Shown: piece after piece, positions 12,720 through 22,709 of the stretch | Layout of the letters: every line of letters starts with the position of its first letter | How positions within the stretch are numbered: position 1 is the first letter of the stretch | Assembly: GCF_031143425.1 (NCBI RefSeq) | Contig: NC_090445.1 | Coordinates: 1,583,220,444 to 1,583,284,443 of the forward strand | DNA length: 64,000 nucleotides | Reading direction: 5' to 3' | DNA from: Pleurodeles waltl | Lineage: Eukaryota; Chordata; Amphibia; Caudata; Salamandridae | Notes under the pieces: model-generated | What the model saw: only the letters and a program-made list of their open reading frames with translations | What the model was told of the DNA's origin: nothing | The model's database searches: none | Translations under genes and position numbers: made by a program

Positions 12720-13320
12720 GGCCCTCATTACAACCTTGGTGGGCGGCGGAGGCCGCCCGCCAAGGTTTTACCACCACGGTTTTACCACCGAGCGGCCGTC
12801 TATGCGGCCGCAATCCCGCCGGCCGCATTATGGCAACAGAGTTTCCGCCCGCCGGCCCAGTGGGGATTTCGGCCGTAACATTGGAGCCGGCTCCCAATGG
12901 AGCCAGCGGTGTTGCGGACGTGCGACGGGTGCAGCTGCACCCGTCGCGCTTTTCACTGTCTGCTGTGCAGACATTAAAAAGTGGGGTGGGGATGTGCCTG
13001 GGGGCCCCTGCACTGCCCATGCCACGTGCATGGGCAGTGCAGGGGCCCCCCGGGGGCCCCACAACTCCCCTTCCCGCCAGCCTTTCCATGGCGGTCTCTA
13101 CCAGCATGGGCAGGCTGGAGGGAAGGGGAGTCGTAATCCCCTGAGCGCTGGCGGATTGAAACCGCAGGGACAACCATGGCGGGAAACTGCTGGTCCCGGC
13201 GGTGCGACCGCGGCGCTACCGCCGCGGTCGTAATGAGGCAGACTGTTCCGCAGCCTGTTGGGGGTACAATCGCCAAAATAACCCTGGCGTTCTTTGACCG
13301 CCAGGGTTGTGATGAGGCCC
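12720..13320. mobile_element. PIF/Harbinger-like MITE
   Basis: A 601-bp GC-rich element with terminal inverted repeats: the left end starts GGCCCTCATTACAACC and the right end is GGTTGTGATGAGGCCC, whose reverse complement is GGGCCTCATCACAACC. TTA flanks it on both sides (12717-12719 and 13321-13323), the 3-bp target duplication characteristic of PIF/Harbinger transposons. No transposase is encoded. The interior is full of short CpG-rich palindromes (GCGGCCGC-like, GGGGGCCCC, a TGCACTGCCCATG hairpin around 13005-13050). Open frames across it on both strands are compositional. It would need a transposase supplied in trans. Confidence 0.85.
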
Positions 13321-13323
13321 TTA

Positions 13324-13821
13324 ATCTTTGTCATTTTGCTGCCATTTTGTTTATTAAACTGTACTCTATTTTTATAACTCATGTTGGGATTTTTGTTTTG
13401 CATTTCAACTTTATTACTGTTTTAGTACTGCATAAATACGTTACACATTGCCTCTAAGTTACGGCAAGCTAGAAGGGTTTCAGCTTAGGTTTATTTATTG
13501 ATCTTAGAACTTCACCCTGACATATATTGTGATTATTACTTTTGTATCTACCCCCCTTAACTAAAAACCCTGCCACATGTATTCAGATGTTTTATGCAGG
13601 AATATTGAACAAAGGGAAATGTGAACTGAATTTTGAGTGCATATACACCTTGGGGGTAATTGTGTGGCACCTGAGCCTTATCAGGGGCATATCTCTGATT
13701 AGATCCCGGGGATCACAAATACTCGGGCAATCCATTAATGGGACAGGGCAGGGAAGGGTGCAGCACGTAGTTACACAACAAGATTGTAGCCCTATATTGC
13801 ACACCCCTAATTATGCTGCAT
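13324..13821. other. Intergenic spacer, no gene recognised
   Basis: AT-rich sequence between the MITE and the left end of the DIRS element. The short open frames carry no recognisable domains. Confidence 0.55.
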
Positions 13822-13885
13822 AATGTAGATTTTCCTAGTAATTTATGAAGGAAAGTCTTAATTTTATTAAAGACACGGAGGCGAG

Positions 13886-14068
13886 TATTATGCTTTAGTC
13901 TTTTCTTTATTTTCAATAGCAGCTGCAGTCAAGAAGAGAACTACTGATCCCATAAGGCCAACCACAACGGCCAATGAGGATCAAAAGGTAGTTCTAAGAA
14001 AATGCACCAATCACTAACAACCTATCCTAATAATACCTATCTTGACTGGGAACAGCCCTCTTTTCTTG
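13886..14068. repeat. DIRS left inverted terminal repeat
   Basis: About 183 bp, starting TATTATGCTTTAGTC and ending CCCTCTTTTCTTG, matching the reverse complement of 26994-27176 with scattered substitutions. The outer 64 bp (13822-13885) is not shared with the right end; it is the unique terminal extension that is copied in the ICR. Confidence 0.9.
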
Positions 14069-14344
14069 AGCGAGCTTAAACCGCAGAAAACAAAGGAACA
14101 ATCAAACTACAAATACAAACAGCTAAGCCTAGAGCTAAAAGTTCCTGTAAGGAGTAAATCAGTCTTTGAGCCAAGTCCGGAAGGGTGTTCTGAGTGGACG
14201 GAGAGAAGATTGTAGCGGCAGAACCAGCCTAGAACGAGGCAGCCGAAGAGACGAAGGCAGGAGCCTTATGTCATTGACTGTTGTCCAGATGTAGAAGCTG
14301 AAGGGAGGGAGATAAAAAAGTCGAATTAATTTTGTAGCAGCGGG

Positions 14345-14444
14345 ATAATACTCGCCTCCGTGTCTTTAATAAAATTAAGACTTTCCTTCATAAATTACTA
14401 GGAAAATCTACATTTTATGGCAAAACCGGAGGCTCCTATTATGC
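14345..14444. repeat. DIRS internal complementary region
   Basis: The left 71 bp or so (14345-14415) is an almost perfect reverse complement of the left element terminus 13822-13893. The following part (about 14412-14444) matches the reverse complement of the right terminus (about 27167-27201), with one visible difference (CAAAACC against CAAGACC). The ICR therefore preserves the joined ends of the element, which is how DIRS elements are thought to rebuild full-length circular DNA. It lies directly downstream of the recombinase stop codon. Confidence 0.9.
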
Positions 14445-14448
14445 TATT

Positions 14449-15400
14449 TTAAAGCGTATAAATCACATTGAAAGAGGCATGTTCAATCGGTTTACAATAA
14501 AACACTTTAAAAACATTGTCATTGGACCAGTCAGCCGACCTGAGAATATCCTCTAAGCGGGAACCGGCCCAAAAAGCTTTGGACGCCATGGCTCCCCTAG
14601 CAGATTGGGCCCCAAAGATGGAGACATCAATACTAACCAAAGACATAATCCAGCGGACCCACCGAGCTAAGGTTGGGGAGGACACAGGTTTGAAAGGTTT
14701 CCTGAAAGATATCAGGAGCTGGGTAGAAGAGGAATTTCTCAGACCGGCTGTCTGCTGTGCATAAACGTTTAAACATTGACCTACACAAAGTTTAGGCTGA
14801 TCTGGAAAAAAGGGGTAAAACACTGAAGAAAGGTTAGTTTTTGTACGTCTGATCACATTAAACATTACCCCAGAAGGAGTGAACTGACGAGCTGTAATGT
14901 CCAAAGCTTTAACATCAGACAAACGTTTGAAAGATACCAGACATAAAAGCATAGTCAATTTGGCTAAAAGCTGCTTCAACGATAAAGAGGCATTATCTGG
15001 CCATGACATAAACAATCTTAAAACAGTATTGACATCACATACAGAACTATATTTTGGTTTTGGAGGATTGGAAAACTTTACTCCCTTTATAAGACGACAT
15101 ACCAAGGAATGTTCTCCAACAGGTTTCCCCTGTAAAACCACATGTGAGGAAGAAATAGCCGACCTATACAAATTAATGGTACGGAAAGATTTACCCTTGG
15201 AGGCTTCTGCTGCCAAAAAATTGATAATCATTGTTACATCTGCTGTAAAGGGATCAACCTGTTTTCCCACACACCAGCAATGCCAGAGTTCCCAAGCTGA
15301 TCGATATGCTTTCTTTGTTCCTGGAGCTCTAGCCATGTCCAGGAAATTTGAAGCTTCTGTCAAAATAGAAGTGGGAGGCTGGGATTCCCTGAAATTTTCC
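14449..15400 (-). pseudogene. DIRS tyrosine recombinase, catalytic His changed
   Basis: The C-terminal half of a 594-codon open frame (14449-16233) is a DIRS-type tyrosine recombinase; the N-terminal part of that frame overlaps RNase H sequence and is partly out-of-frame reading. The recombinase region starts near the segment ARAPGTKKAYRSAWE. It keeps the first catalytic arginine in FKRLSDVKALD (about 14905-14940) and the final tyrosine region ADWSNDNVFKVFY. The HxxR motif reads GAQSARGA: the codon at 14605-14607 is CAA (Gln), where the family has His. The enzyme would integrate circular DNA by strand exchange. The frame is otherwise open to its stop at 14449, but a His to Gln change in the active site makes activity doubtful. 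Confidence 0.85.
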
Positions 15401-17434
15401 AAGCTGAGAGAATGAGAGCATTCTGGAGAATTAGGCTGTGAGATAGGCCTTGAGGATCGGTTAGAAGGTCCGGGATCAGAGGGAGCAAGAATGGGGGTTC
15501 TATTGATAGTTCTAGGATGGATGGAAACCACACTTGGGCATGCCAAAAGGGAACTATGAGTACTATGGAAGCCTGTTGGCGTCTGACATGCGCTATAACC
15601 CTGGAAATCCGAATGAAGGGGGGAAAGGCGTAATTGAGGGAAGAAGACCAGTCTTGAGAAAAAGCATTGAATGCTAGAGCTAGTGGGTCTGGATGCCAAC
15701 TGAAGAACTTTGGTAGTTGAGCGTTGAGACGTGAAGCAAATAAAAGGACCCCACTTGTGAAGGATGTTGTTGAAGACCTGTACATTGAGCATCCAATCGC
15801 TGGAATCCTGAAAATGTCGAGAGTACCAATCTGCTACCACGTTGAGGTTGCCTGGAAGGTACACTGCTTGTACTGAGATTCTGTTTTGAAGACAAAATTC
15901 CCAGAACCCTTTCGCCAATTCCGCTAAAGGCTTGGACCTTGTGCCCCCCCCAAGCGGTTGATGTAGCGGACCGCGGAAATGTTGTCCATCCTGAGAAGAA
16001 CCGAACAGGAAACCCTGTCTCTTGCCAGACTTCTGATTGCAAAGGAGCCGGCAGGCATCTCTAAACAATTTATGTGCAGTCTTGACTCCTCTCGCGACCA
16101 TAAGCCTCCAGTCGAGACTGTACCACAACGGGCCCCCCAGCCCAGAAGGCTTGCATCTGATTCTAATACTAGATCTGGGGCTGATGCAAAGATGGTCCTG
16201 CCGTTCCAGGCATCTAAATGGTCTATCCACCATTGTAGTTCCGCTCGAGAGTCCTGATCTAGTTCTATGGAATCGGAATAGGCTAACCCTCTTTGGAACC
16301 TTTGCAACGCTCGATGATGTAGAGGACCTGGGAAAATAGCTTGGATTGAGGATGAGAGAAGGCCTACGACTCTTGCAAGGGATCGGAGGGAAAGTTGAGA
16401 ATTGCGAAGGATGAGCAGAATTTCTGACTTGATAGATTTAATCTTTGAGTAGGGAAGAAGAAGAGAAGCCGAAACAGAATCCATGAGGAAACCTAGAAAT
16501 TCAATCTTTTGGGTCGGTTCTAAGAAAGATTTCTCGTAGTTTACGATAAAGCCTAGGTCTGCAAGCAGCGTGCAAGCCAGATGCACCTGAGCCAGAAGGG
16601 AGGCACGATTTTGATTCATCATGAGGATATCGTCCAGGTAGATAATTAACCTGACGCCACGAGCCCTGAGGAAAGCTGCTCCCGGTCTCATCAGTTTTGT
16701 GAAACACCATGGAGCGGACGAGAGACCGAAAGGGAGAGAGGTAAACCGGAAAGTCTGACCGGCCCATTGGAATTGAAGGAATTTTTGAGAGACTGGGTGT
16801 ATGGGCACGGTAAATAGGCCTCTTTTAGGTCTAACCTTACCATCCAATCTCCTTGTAAAAGGGTATCCCTGAGATGAATGATGGTTTCCATCTTGAAGTG
16901 TTGATAAAGAACGAACTGATTGAATTGGCGAAGGTTGATAACTGGTCTCATCTTTTTGTTTTTTTTCTGAACCAAGAACACTGAACTGAGAAACCCTGAA
17001 GGATCTAAAGGACAAGGGATTATCGCCCGTTTCTGAAGTAAATCTTGAATTTCTAAGGAAATTAGGTCCGTCATTTCTAATGAAAAATGAGGTGGAGGAG
17101 GGAAAACAGTTTGCAAAGGCTCTGCAAAAAGCTCTATAACATAACCCTGAACGGTATTTAACACCCAAGGATCTGATGTGAGTTCTTTCCATTTTGACAG
17201 GCAGGTTGAAATGCGACCCCCCAGAGCATGAGAAATAATCGTTTGACTTACCGGTTTGAGAGGAGAACTTGGAACTTCGGTTCCCTCTGTTCCTGAAGCC
17301 CCTGTTCCTTTGGGGATAGAACTGTGGCCTGTAGTCTTGGGATGTGTTGTTGCCGTAGTAACCCCGGGAACCTTGGTTGGCATAGGTACGGCCGGCAAAG
17401 CGGTTCCTGCCTCTGTCAGCCCTTGCAAAAACAC
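15360..17434 (-). pseudogene. DIRS reverse transcriptase and RNase H, frameshifted
   Basis: Reverse transcriptase and RNase H spread over several frames. The N-terminal part (about 16820-17240) lies in the 16691-17434 frame and includes the RPVINLRQFN and VRLDLKEAY motifs. Near 16815 the sequence moves to the 15924-17537 frame, which holds LPFGLSSAPWCF and the catalytic IIYLDDILMM (16618-16655), then RNase H segments ending at a stop at 15924. The next conserved segment (AELAKGFWEFCLQNR) is in another frame; the shift sits at a run of eight C (15944-15951). A further shift near 15740 leads to FASRLNAQLPKFFSWHPDP and the C-terminal DIRS region in the 15360-15785 frame. At least three frame breaks. 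No DNA methyltransferase domain, which some DIRS elements carry, was recognised. Confidence 0.85.
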
Positions 17435-17539
17435 GTGTCGAGAACATCTTTTTCAAAGATTGTTGTGCTTTATCAAGGGATGAGAAAGTCGCCGCATATT
17501 TGCTCAACTCCTTGATGAAGGAGTCACCAAAAAGCATGC
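17230..17539 (-). pseudogene. DIRS gag, C-terminal part (left of nested insertion)
   Basis: Continuation of DIRS gag after the chromovirus. It begins with the segment LFGDSFIKELSKYAATFSS and ends in an arginine/glycine/asparagine-rich tail (17250-17420) typical of DIRS Gag nucleic-acid-binding ends. It joins at the CTTCC duplication to the gag segment ending near 25358. Gag coats the element RNA in the cytoplasm. Confidence 0.75.
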
Positions 17540-17544
17540 CTTCC
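17540..17544. repeat. Target-site duplication of the chromovirus, left copy
   Basis: CTTCC directly before the TGTCA start of the left LTR; the same five bases follow the right LTR at 25353-25357. A 5-bp duplication is standard for Gypsy integrases. Confidence 0.95.
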
Positions 17545-19268
17545 TGTCAGAGTCACCAGATCCTCGGGGTCTGTGCACGTTCCCAACACTTCCACCACAA
17601 GACAGCTCCAATACTCTGATTAGATTTATCACAGAGTCTAAGAGAGTCCAAGTGGGGAAAAGGGGATTAGGACGGGAACAGCTGGGAAGGAGACCTGTAG
17701 GAAGCAAAAGGTTAAAACACAACATCAAAATTACATCTCATGAAATCAGTACCATGCTACAACTCTAAGCTTCGTCTTTTCCGAAAAACATGAAGAACCC
17801 TAGAATAGTCCTAAAACTGACTAGGCTTTAGATGACCGAATGCCTGAGGAGGAAACAGGAAAAGTTAAATAGGACTTTCAGATTCAAGTACTTTCTTTAG
17901 CATGAGAATCAGGAAACACTCTGAGCAATTTCTAAACAACCATATGAATCTCATTTTAAGAATATATATCAGGAACACACAGCATTACATCTAGAACTCT
18001 GGTATTGTTGTGTTCATCTCAGAATAAACATTGGGAAGTGAATTGCGCACATTGCAGATTTTTATATGAGTATTAAACACCATAAAGGATTGTGCACCAT
18101 GAAATCACACAACGTAGATTCAAGAAATAAATCACGCAACGTGTCAACTTGAAATGCTACCAAGAAAATGTCTTAGAATAGCAGCGCACATTAATTTACA
18201 TGATTTATACACGAGGAAAGAATTGCGCGTCTTGCCGATTCAAATGCCACCATACAAATGCCAAGAAATGGTAGCGCACAATGAACAACATGAAAAGCAC
18301 TCAGGGAAAGAATCGCGCGTCTTGTCGATTCAAATGCCACCATGCAAATGCCAAGAAATGGTAGCGCACAATGAATAACATGAAAAAACACTCAAGGAAA
18401 GAATCGCGCGTGTTGCCGATTCGAATGCCACCATGTAAATGCTAGAAAATGGTAGCGCACAATGAACAGCATGAATTACACACGAGAAGTGAATCGCGCG
18501 TTTCGCCGATTCGAATGCCACCATGTAAATGTCAAGAAAAGGTAGCGCGCAATGAACAACAAAGTTAAATGCTCATGAAACGAGTTGCACGTCTTGCCAA
18601 CTCGTAAAACATCATGTAAATGTCAAGAAATATCAGCGCGCAATGAACAACAAGGTAATAACGAAGTCAAATCTTTATGGAATAAATTGCGCGTCCTCAC
18701 TATTTGCAAACCACCATACAAATGTCAAAAAATGGCAGCACACAAGTAATCTGTTATTCATTTAAGAATTAAAATCAAGAATATGAAAATTCTCAATTAC
18801 GGTGTTGGGAAATGTCCAAACACCGTCTTACCGCCTGGAAACAGTGATCACCAATGAGAGATGAGTGCAGAAGACTGGAAAATCCAAATAGGCCGCCGGG
18901 ACAGGAGCTCAGGAAGAAGCTGCTGCTCTGCACCGGGACCTCTGAATAGTGAGCACTGGAAGTTGGGCTGACTCTCTTTTATAGAGTTTTGGCCCAGCCT
19001 AGAACCACGCCCAGGCATGTTGCAGGGAAAGTCTCTAGAAGGCCCTGGAAAGGGACCACACCCTAACACACTCTGAATGTCTGCAGCAATACATTGCAAA
19101 TGTACAGTATTTATAAGCACCTTAAAAATGAATCTTTTGGATGGAATTCTGCAATGCAAAAGGTTAAACAATAACATATCATCACAATGCATAAATTACA
19201 TTATCTTGCGAGTGTTGGGTTTTTGCATTCTAGATGCCCGTAGAGCGTGCACTATCCTGGTGTTGACA
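17545..19268 (-). repeat. Chromovirus 3' LTR (1724 bp)
   Basis: Starts TGTCAG and ends TTGACA on the + strand. It corresponds to 23721-25352 but is 92 bp longer because it has one extra unit of the internal tandem repeat. Scattered substitutions separate the two LTRs, so the insertion is older than the ERV at 42.8-56.8 kb. Confidence 0.93.
18150..18760. repeat. Tandem repeat inside the chromovirus LTR, about 92-bp unit
   Basis: Five to six diverged units of roughly 90-92 bp with the shared core GCCACCATRYAAATG and AATGGTAGCGCACAATGAAC, and a CpG-rich GAATCGCGCG segment. The homologous array in the other LTR (about 24330-24840) has one unit fewer. Short open frames across the arrays on both strands come from the repeat and not from a gene. 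Confidence 0.88.
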
Positions 19269-19750
19269 GTACTCCCCTCTCCCAGGTGCGCTCTAGGGCC
19301 TGGTTTATCTGGATTGAGACAATGAAAGCGTCTCACAAGTACTGGAGCATGAACTTCAGATGCGGAAACCCATGAATTACTTTCAGGGCCATAACCTTTC
19401 TATGAGATTAAGTACCATAGGTTACGCCCTCTCAGTTTAGAGTCCAACACTTTCTTGACTTCATATTCTTCTTCCCCCTGTACTAGAACCGGAGCTGGAT
19501 GAGGGTGGACCTTTTGGACTGCCTTTTTTAAGAGGGAAGTATGGAACACTGGATGAATCCGTAATGATTTTGGCAATTGTAGTTTATAGGTCACAGGATT
19601 GATTTGCTGAAGAACAGTGTAAGGACCTATACATTTGGGGTTGAACATGTGCTTCTTCTTGAAGTCTATATATTTTGTGGAAAGCCACACTTTGTCACCA
19701 GGTTGATACTGTGGTCCCTCACAATGTTTCTTGTCATAATGCTTTTTGTA
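19196..19750 (-). pseudogene. Chromovirus integrase tail and chromodomain, with premature stop
   Basis: The frame 19400-19690 holds the integrase C-terminal segment (GPYTVLQQINPVTYKLQLP and RIHPVFHTSLLK) and the start of a chromodomain (EEEYEVKKVLD). A TAG at 19400-19402 falls where chromodomains have a conserved tryptophan codon (WKGY); the three residues after the stop are KGY in the same frame, so the stop is a recent-looking TGG to TAG change. Beyond it the frame stays open through the rest of the chromodomain and about 30 more codons, running past the polypurine tract into the 3' LTR and stopping at 19196-19198. Upstream, the join to the main pol frame is lost by an indel at a run of eight T (19751-19758). 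Chromodomains in these elements direct integration to marked chromatin. Confidence 0.85.
19269..19282 (-). other. Chromovirus polypurine tract
   Basis: Immediately internal to the 3' LTR. The minus strand reads GGGAGAGGGGAGTAC just before TGTCA, the expected primer for plus-strand DNA synthesis. Confidence 0.8.
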
Positions 19751-19755
19751 TTTTT

Positions 19756-22035
19756 TTTGGCTTTTTCTAAATGTTGTTGAATCGATTTCTGAGTTTGATG
19801 CAAATGTTGAATGATTTCTGACACAGCTGGGGTGAGAGAACTTTCTTGAGGAATTGTGATGGGCAAGGTGTCAGGATGATAGCCAAACAAACCAAAGAAG
19901 GGTGTAACGCCAGTAGACGTGTGGAAGGAGTTGTTGTAGGCTAACTCAGCTAACCAGAGCATTGATGTCCATGAATTAAGTGCTTTTTCATCGTAAGCAC
20001 GTAGGTATTGCTTCAAAGTCTGATTTAGTCTCTCCGTTTGACCATCTGTTTGAGGATGGTGGCTAGTAGATAGGGTAGATGTCACTTGGAGTGTTTTACA
20101 CCATGTCTTCCAGAAGTTGGAGGCAAATTGTGATCCCCGATCGGAGAGGATCACTTTTGGCAGTCCATGATAACGGACCACTCTATTCAGTAAGATAGTT
20201 GGCAGTTCACTAGAGGTGGGTAATTTCTTACAGGCAATGAAATGTCCATATTTCGTGAGACTATCTACTACCACCAGAATTACTGAATGCTGTTGAACCA
20301 CTGGCAGACCTGTAATAAAGTCTAAAGAGATGTGTTCCCACAGACGACTTGGGGTTGGGAGTGGGTGTAACAACCCTTTCGGTTTTGAATGACTTGTTTT
20401 AGTGCGAGCACAGACTTCGCAGTTGTTTACCATTGTTTTTACATCCTTTGTTAAGGTAGGCCACCAAAAATAGCGTTGGATTAATTCAAGAGTTTTAGGA
20501 GTACCAGGGTGACCTGCTGTAGGTATAGCATGCAACCAATGAAACACTATCTTGTGAAGTTTGGTAGTGGGCACGAACAAACGAGCATTGTGAAAGGGTA
20601 ATCCTTGCTTGATTGATCTTTTCGGATCTGCTTGGGCCCACGCCTGCCATTTTTCAACAGTGAATGAATTGCGGATGTCTTCAAAGAAACCTTCAGTTTT
20701 TATGATACATAGGACCTTGTCAGGAGCAATGATAGCTCTGGAGGTTTGAACTGCAGGCAATGTGGTAGACTCTTGGCGGGACAAGGCGTCAGCTTTGCGA
20801 TTATCTTTACCAGGCCGGAAGGTTACCACAAAATCAAACTCGGCAAAAAACAGCATCCAGCGTAATTGCCGAGGAGTCAAAAGTCTGGCAGAACTCATGA
20901 ATTGAAGATTGCGATGATCAGTATATACTGTGACAGTATATTTAGCTCCCAACAAATGATGTCTCCATTCTTTAAAGGCGTCACGAATCGCCAGAAGGTA
21001 TTTTTCAGCAATGACATAGTTCTGTTCGGCTTCGTTCAACTTCCGAGACATGTAAGCTACAGGATGAAGCTGACCAGTGTCTTTGTTTCGTTGTGACAAG
21101 ACTGCTCCTATCGCCACATCTGAAGCATCAGCTTCCACTATGAAAGGTCGATCCGCATCTGGATGAGTCAAGACTGGGGCAGTGGAGAAAGCTTCTTTCA
21201 AAGTTGAAAAGGCTTGGTCTGCTTCTGGGGACCATACAAATTTTTCTTTCTTTCTTAATAACTTAGTAATTGGAGCTACTGTCTGAGAGAAATGATTGAT
21301 GAACCTCCAGTAAAAATTTGCAAAGCCCAGGAAACATTGTACATCACAAACAGTCTTTGGGATGGGCCATTCAAATACAGCTTTTACTTTCCTTTCTGCC
21401 ATCACCATACCTTGAGGGGTAAGGATAACCCCTAAAAACTCAACTGTGGTAACATGAAACTCACACTTGGTTAGCTTGAAATATAAATGGTGTTTACGAA
21501 GGGCTGCCAAAATTTTCTTGACATGTTGAACATGTTCATTCTCATTTTCTGAGTAGATCAAAATGTCATCAATGTAAACTATGGGAAAGATATTGAGGTA
21601 CTCTCTAAGAACGTCATTTAAGAAAAATTGAAATGCTGCTGGAGCATTGCACAGACCAAAAGGCATGACAGTGTATTCAAAAAGGCCATATCTTGTTTTG
21701 AATGCCGTTTTCCATTCGTCACCCTCTCTCATTCTGACCAAATGGTAAGCACCTCGAAGATCAAGCTTCGTGTAGATTTTTGCTTTCTTTACTTGTTCCA
21801 GTAAGACCGGAATTAGAGGCAAAGGATATTTGTTCTTGATGGTGATTTTATTCAAGCCCCTATAGTCGATACAAGTTCGAAGCTCTCCGTTCGCTTTTGG
21901 AACAAAAAACAAAGGAGAAGCTGTGGGAGACTTAGAGGGGTGGATGAAACCATTCTCTAAGAATTGATCCAAGTATTTTCGTAAATGTTGATTTTCATGT
22001 TCTGACAGGGCATACACACGACAGTTGGGAAGTAT
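19756..22035 (-). pseudogene. Chromovirus pol: reverse transcriptase, RNase H, integrase
   Basis: Open frame of 783 codons (19666-22017, its true upstream part extending to about 22035). RT motifs in order: FFVPKANGELRTCIDYRGLN, LDLRGAYH, the catalytic YIDDILIYS (about 21555-21585). RNase H follows (VEADASDVAIGAVLSQ, YTDHRNLQFM). Integrase has an HHCC zinc finger (about 20400-20540) and a DDE core: D in ISLDFI, D in LSDRGSQF, E in GQTERLNQ. The frame is open through all three enzymes. It is cut off from protease by an indel at a run of six C (22036-22041) and from the chromodomain by one at eight T (19751-19758). Confidence 0.9.
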
Positions 22036-22041
22036 CCCCCC

Positions 22042-22709
22042 GGGACTAGATCAATTTGACAGTCATAAGATCTATGAGGAGGTAAGTTCTCTGCTTCCTT
22101 CTCATCAAATACATCTTCATAAGACGAATACTGTTTGGGCAACTGAACTTCTTTCTCTGCGGCGGTAGCTATGTAAGAATGGCGAACTTCCGATTCTTGA
22201 GTCCTTTGGAGACAATGTTCTTTACATAGCACTGATGAGAACACGAACTTTTGTTCTGCCCAATTAATCTCTGGATTGTGATCAGTTAACCATGGCAAGC
22301 CAAGGATGATCCCATACTGGGGAGCATGGATCATGTCAAGGATGAGTTCCTCTTTATGTTTCTTTCTTTGATTTTTACCTTCATAAATTATTGTCAACGG
22401 GACAGTCTGAAGAGTTATCGGACCTCCAGTCAAGAGTTTTCCATCAACTGCCTGGATGGTTTCTGGGGTCTTCTTTTCAATACATGGGATCCCCCATGCA
22501 CGAACTAATTGGGCATCAACAAAGTTTCCGGTAGCCCCAGTGTCGACTAGAGCCTTCTTGAAATAGGTCTTTTTCTTGACCTGAACTCTTATTCCCAATT
22601 TTAGATGTTTGGATTGTGAAGGATCCATGGTGACACCCAAGGGCAACCCTTCTCTGCAACTTGGGTGCTTTAGATTTTCCGATTCGACTGATGCATTGGT
22701 TGCAACTTT
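22042..22709 (-). pseudogene. Chromovirus aspartic protease
   Basis: In the same frame as gag, directly after the gag TAG. Carries the active-site motif ALVDTGATGNFVD (about 22515-22555) and the second conserved segment IILGLPWL. The C-terminal side runs into RT sequence but the frame is lost at the C6 run 22036-22041. The protease would release Gag and Pol products from the precursor. Confidence 0.88.

Noticed and set aside
12679..13276. Long overlapping frames in the MITE on both strands
   Set aside because: CpG-rich palindromic sequence is depleted in stop codons on both strands; no transposase motifs.
18154..18378. Repetitive small proteins in the chromovirus LTR tandem array (also 24330-24653)
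   Set aside because: Unit length close to a multiple of three keeps frames open; located in LTRs and present in both directions.
18200..18760. CRISPR-like spaced repeats in the chromovirus LTR
   Set aside because: Units are contiguous diverged tandem copies of about 92 bp without unique spacers, inside a eukaryotic LTR.
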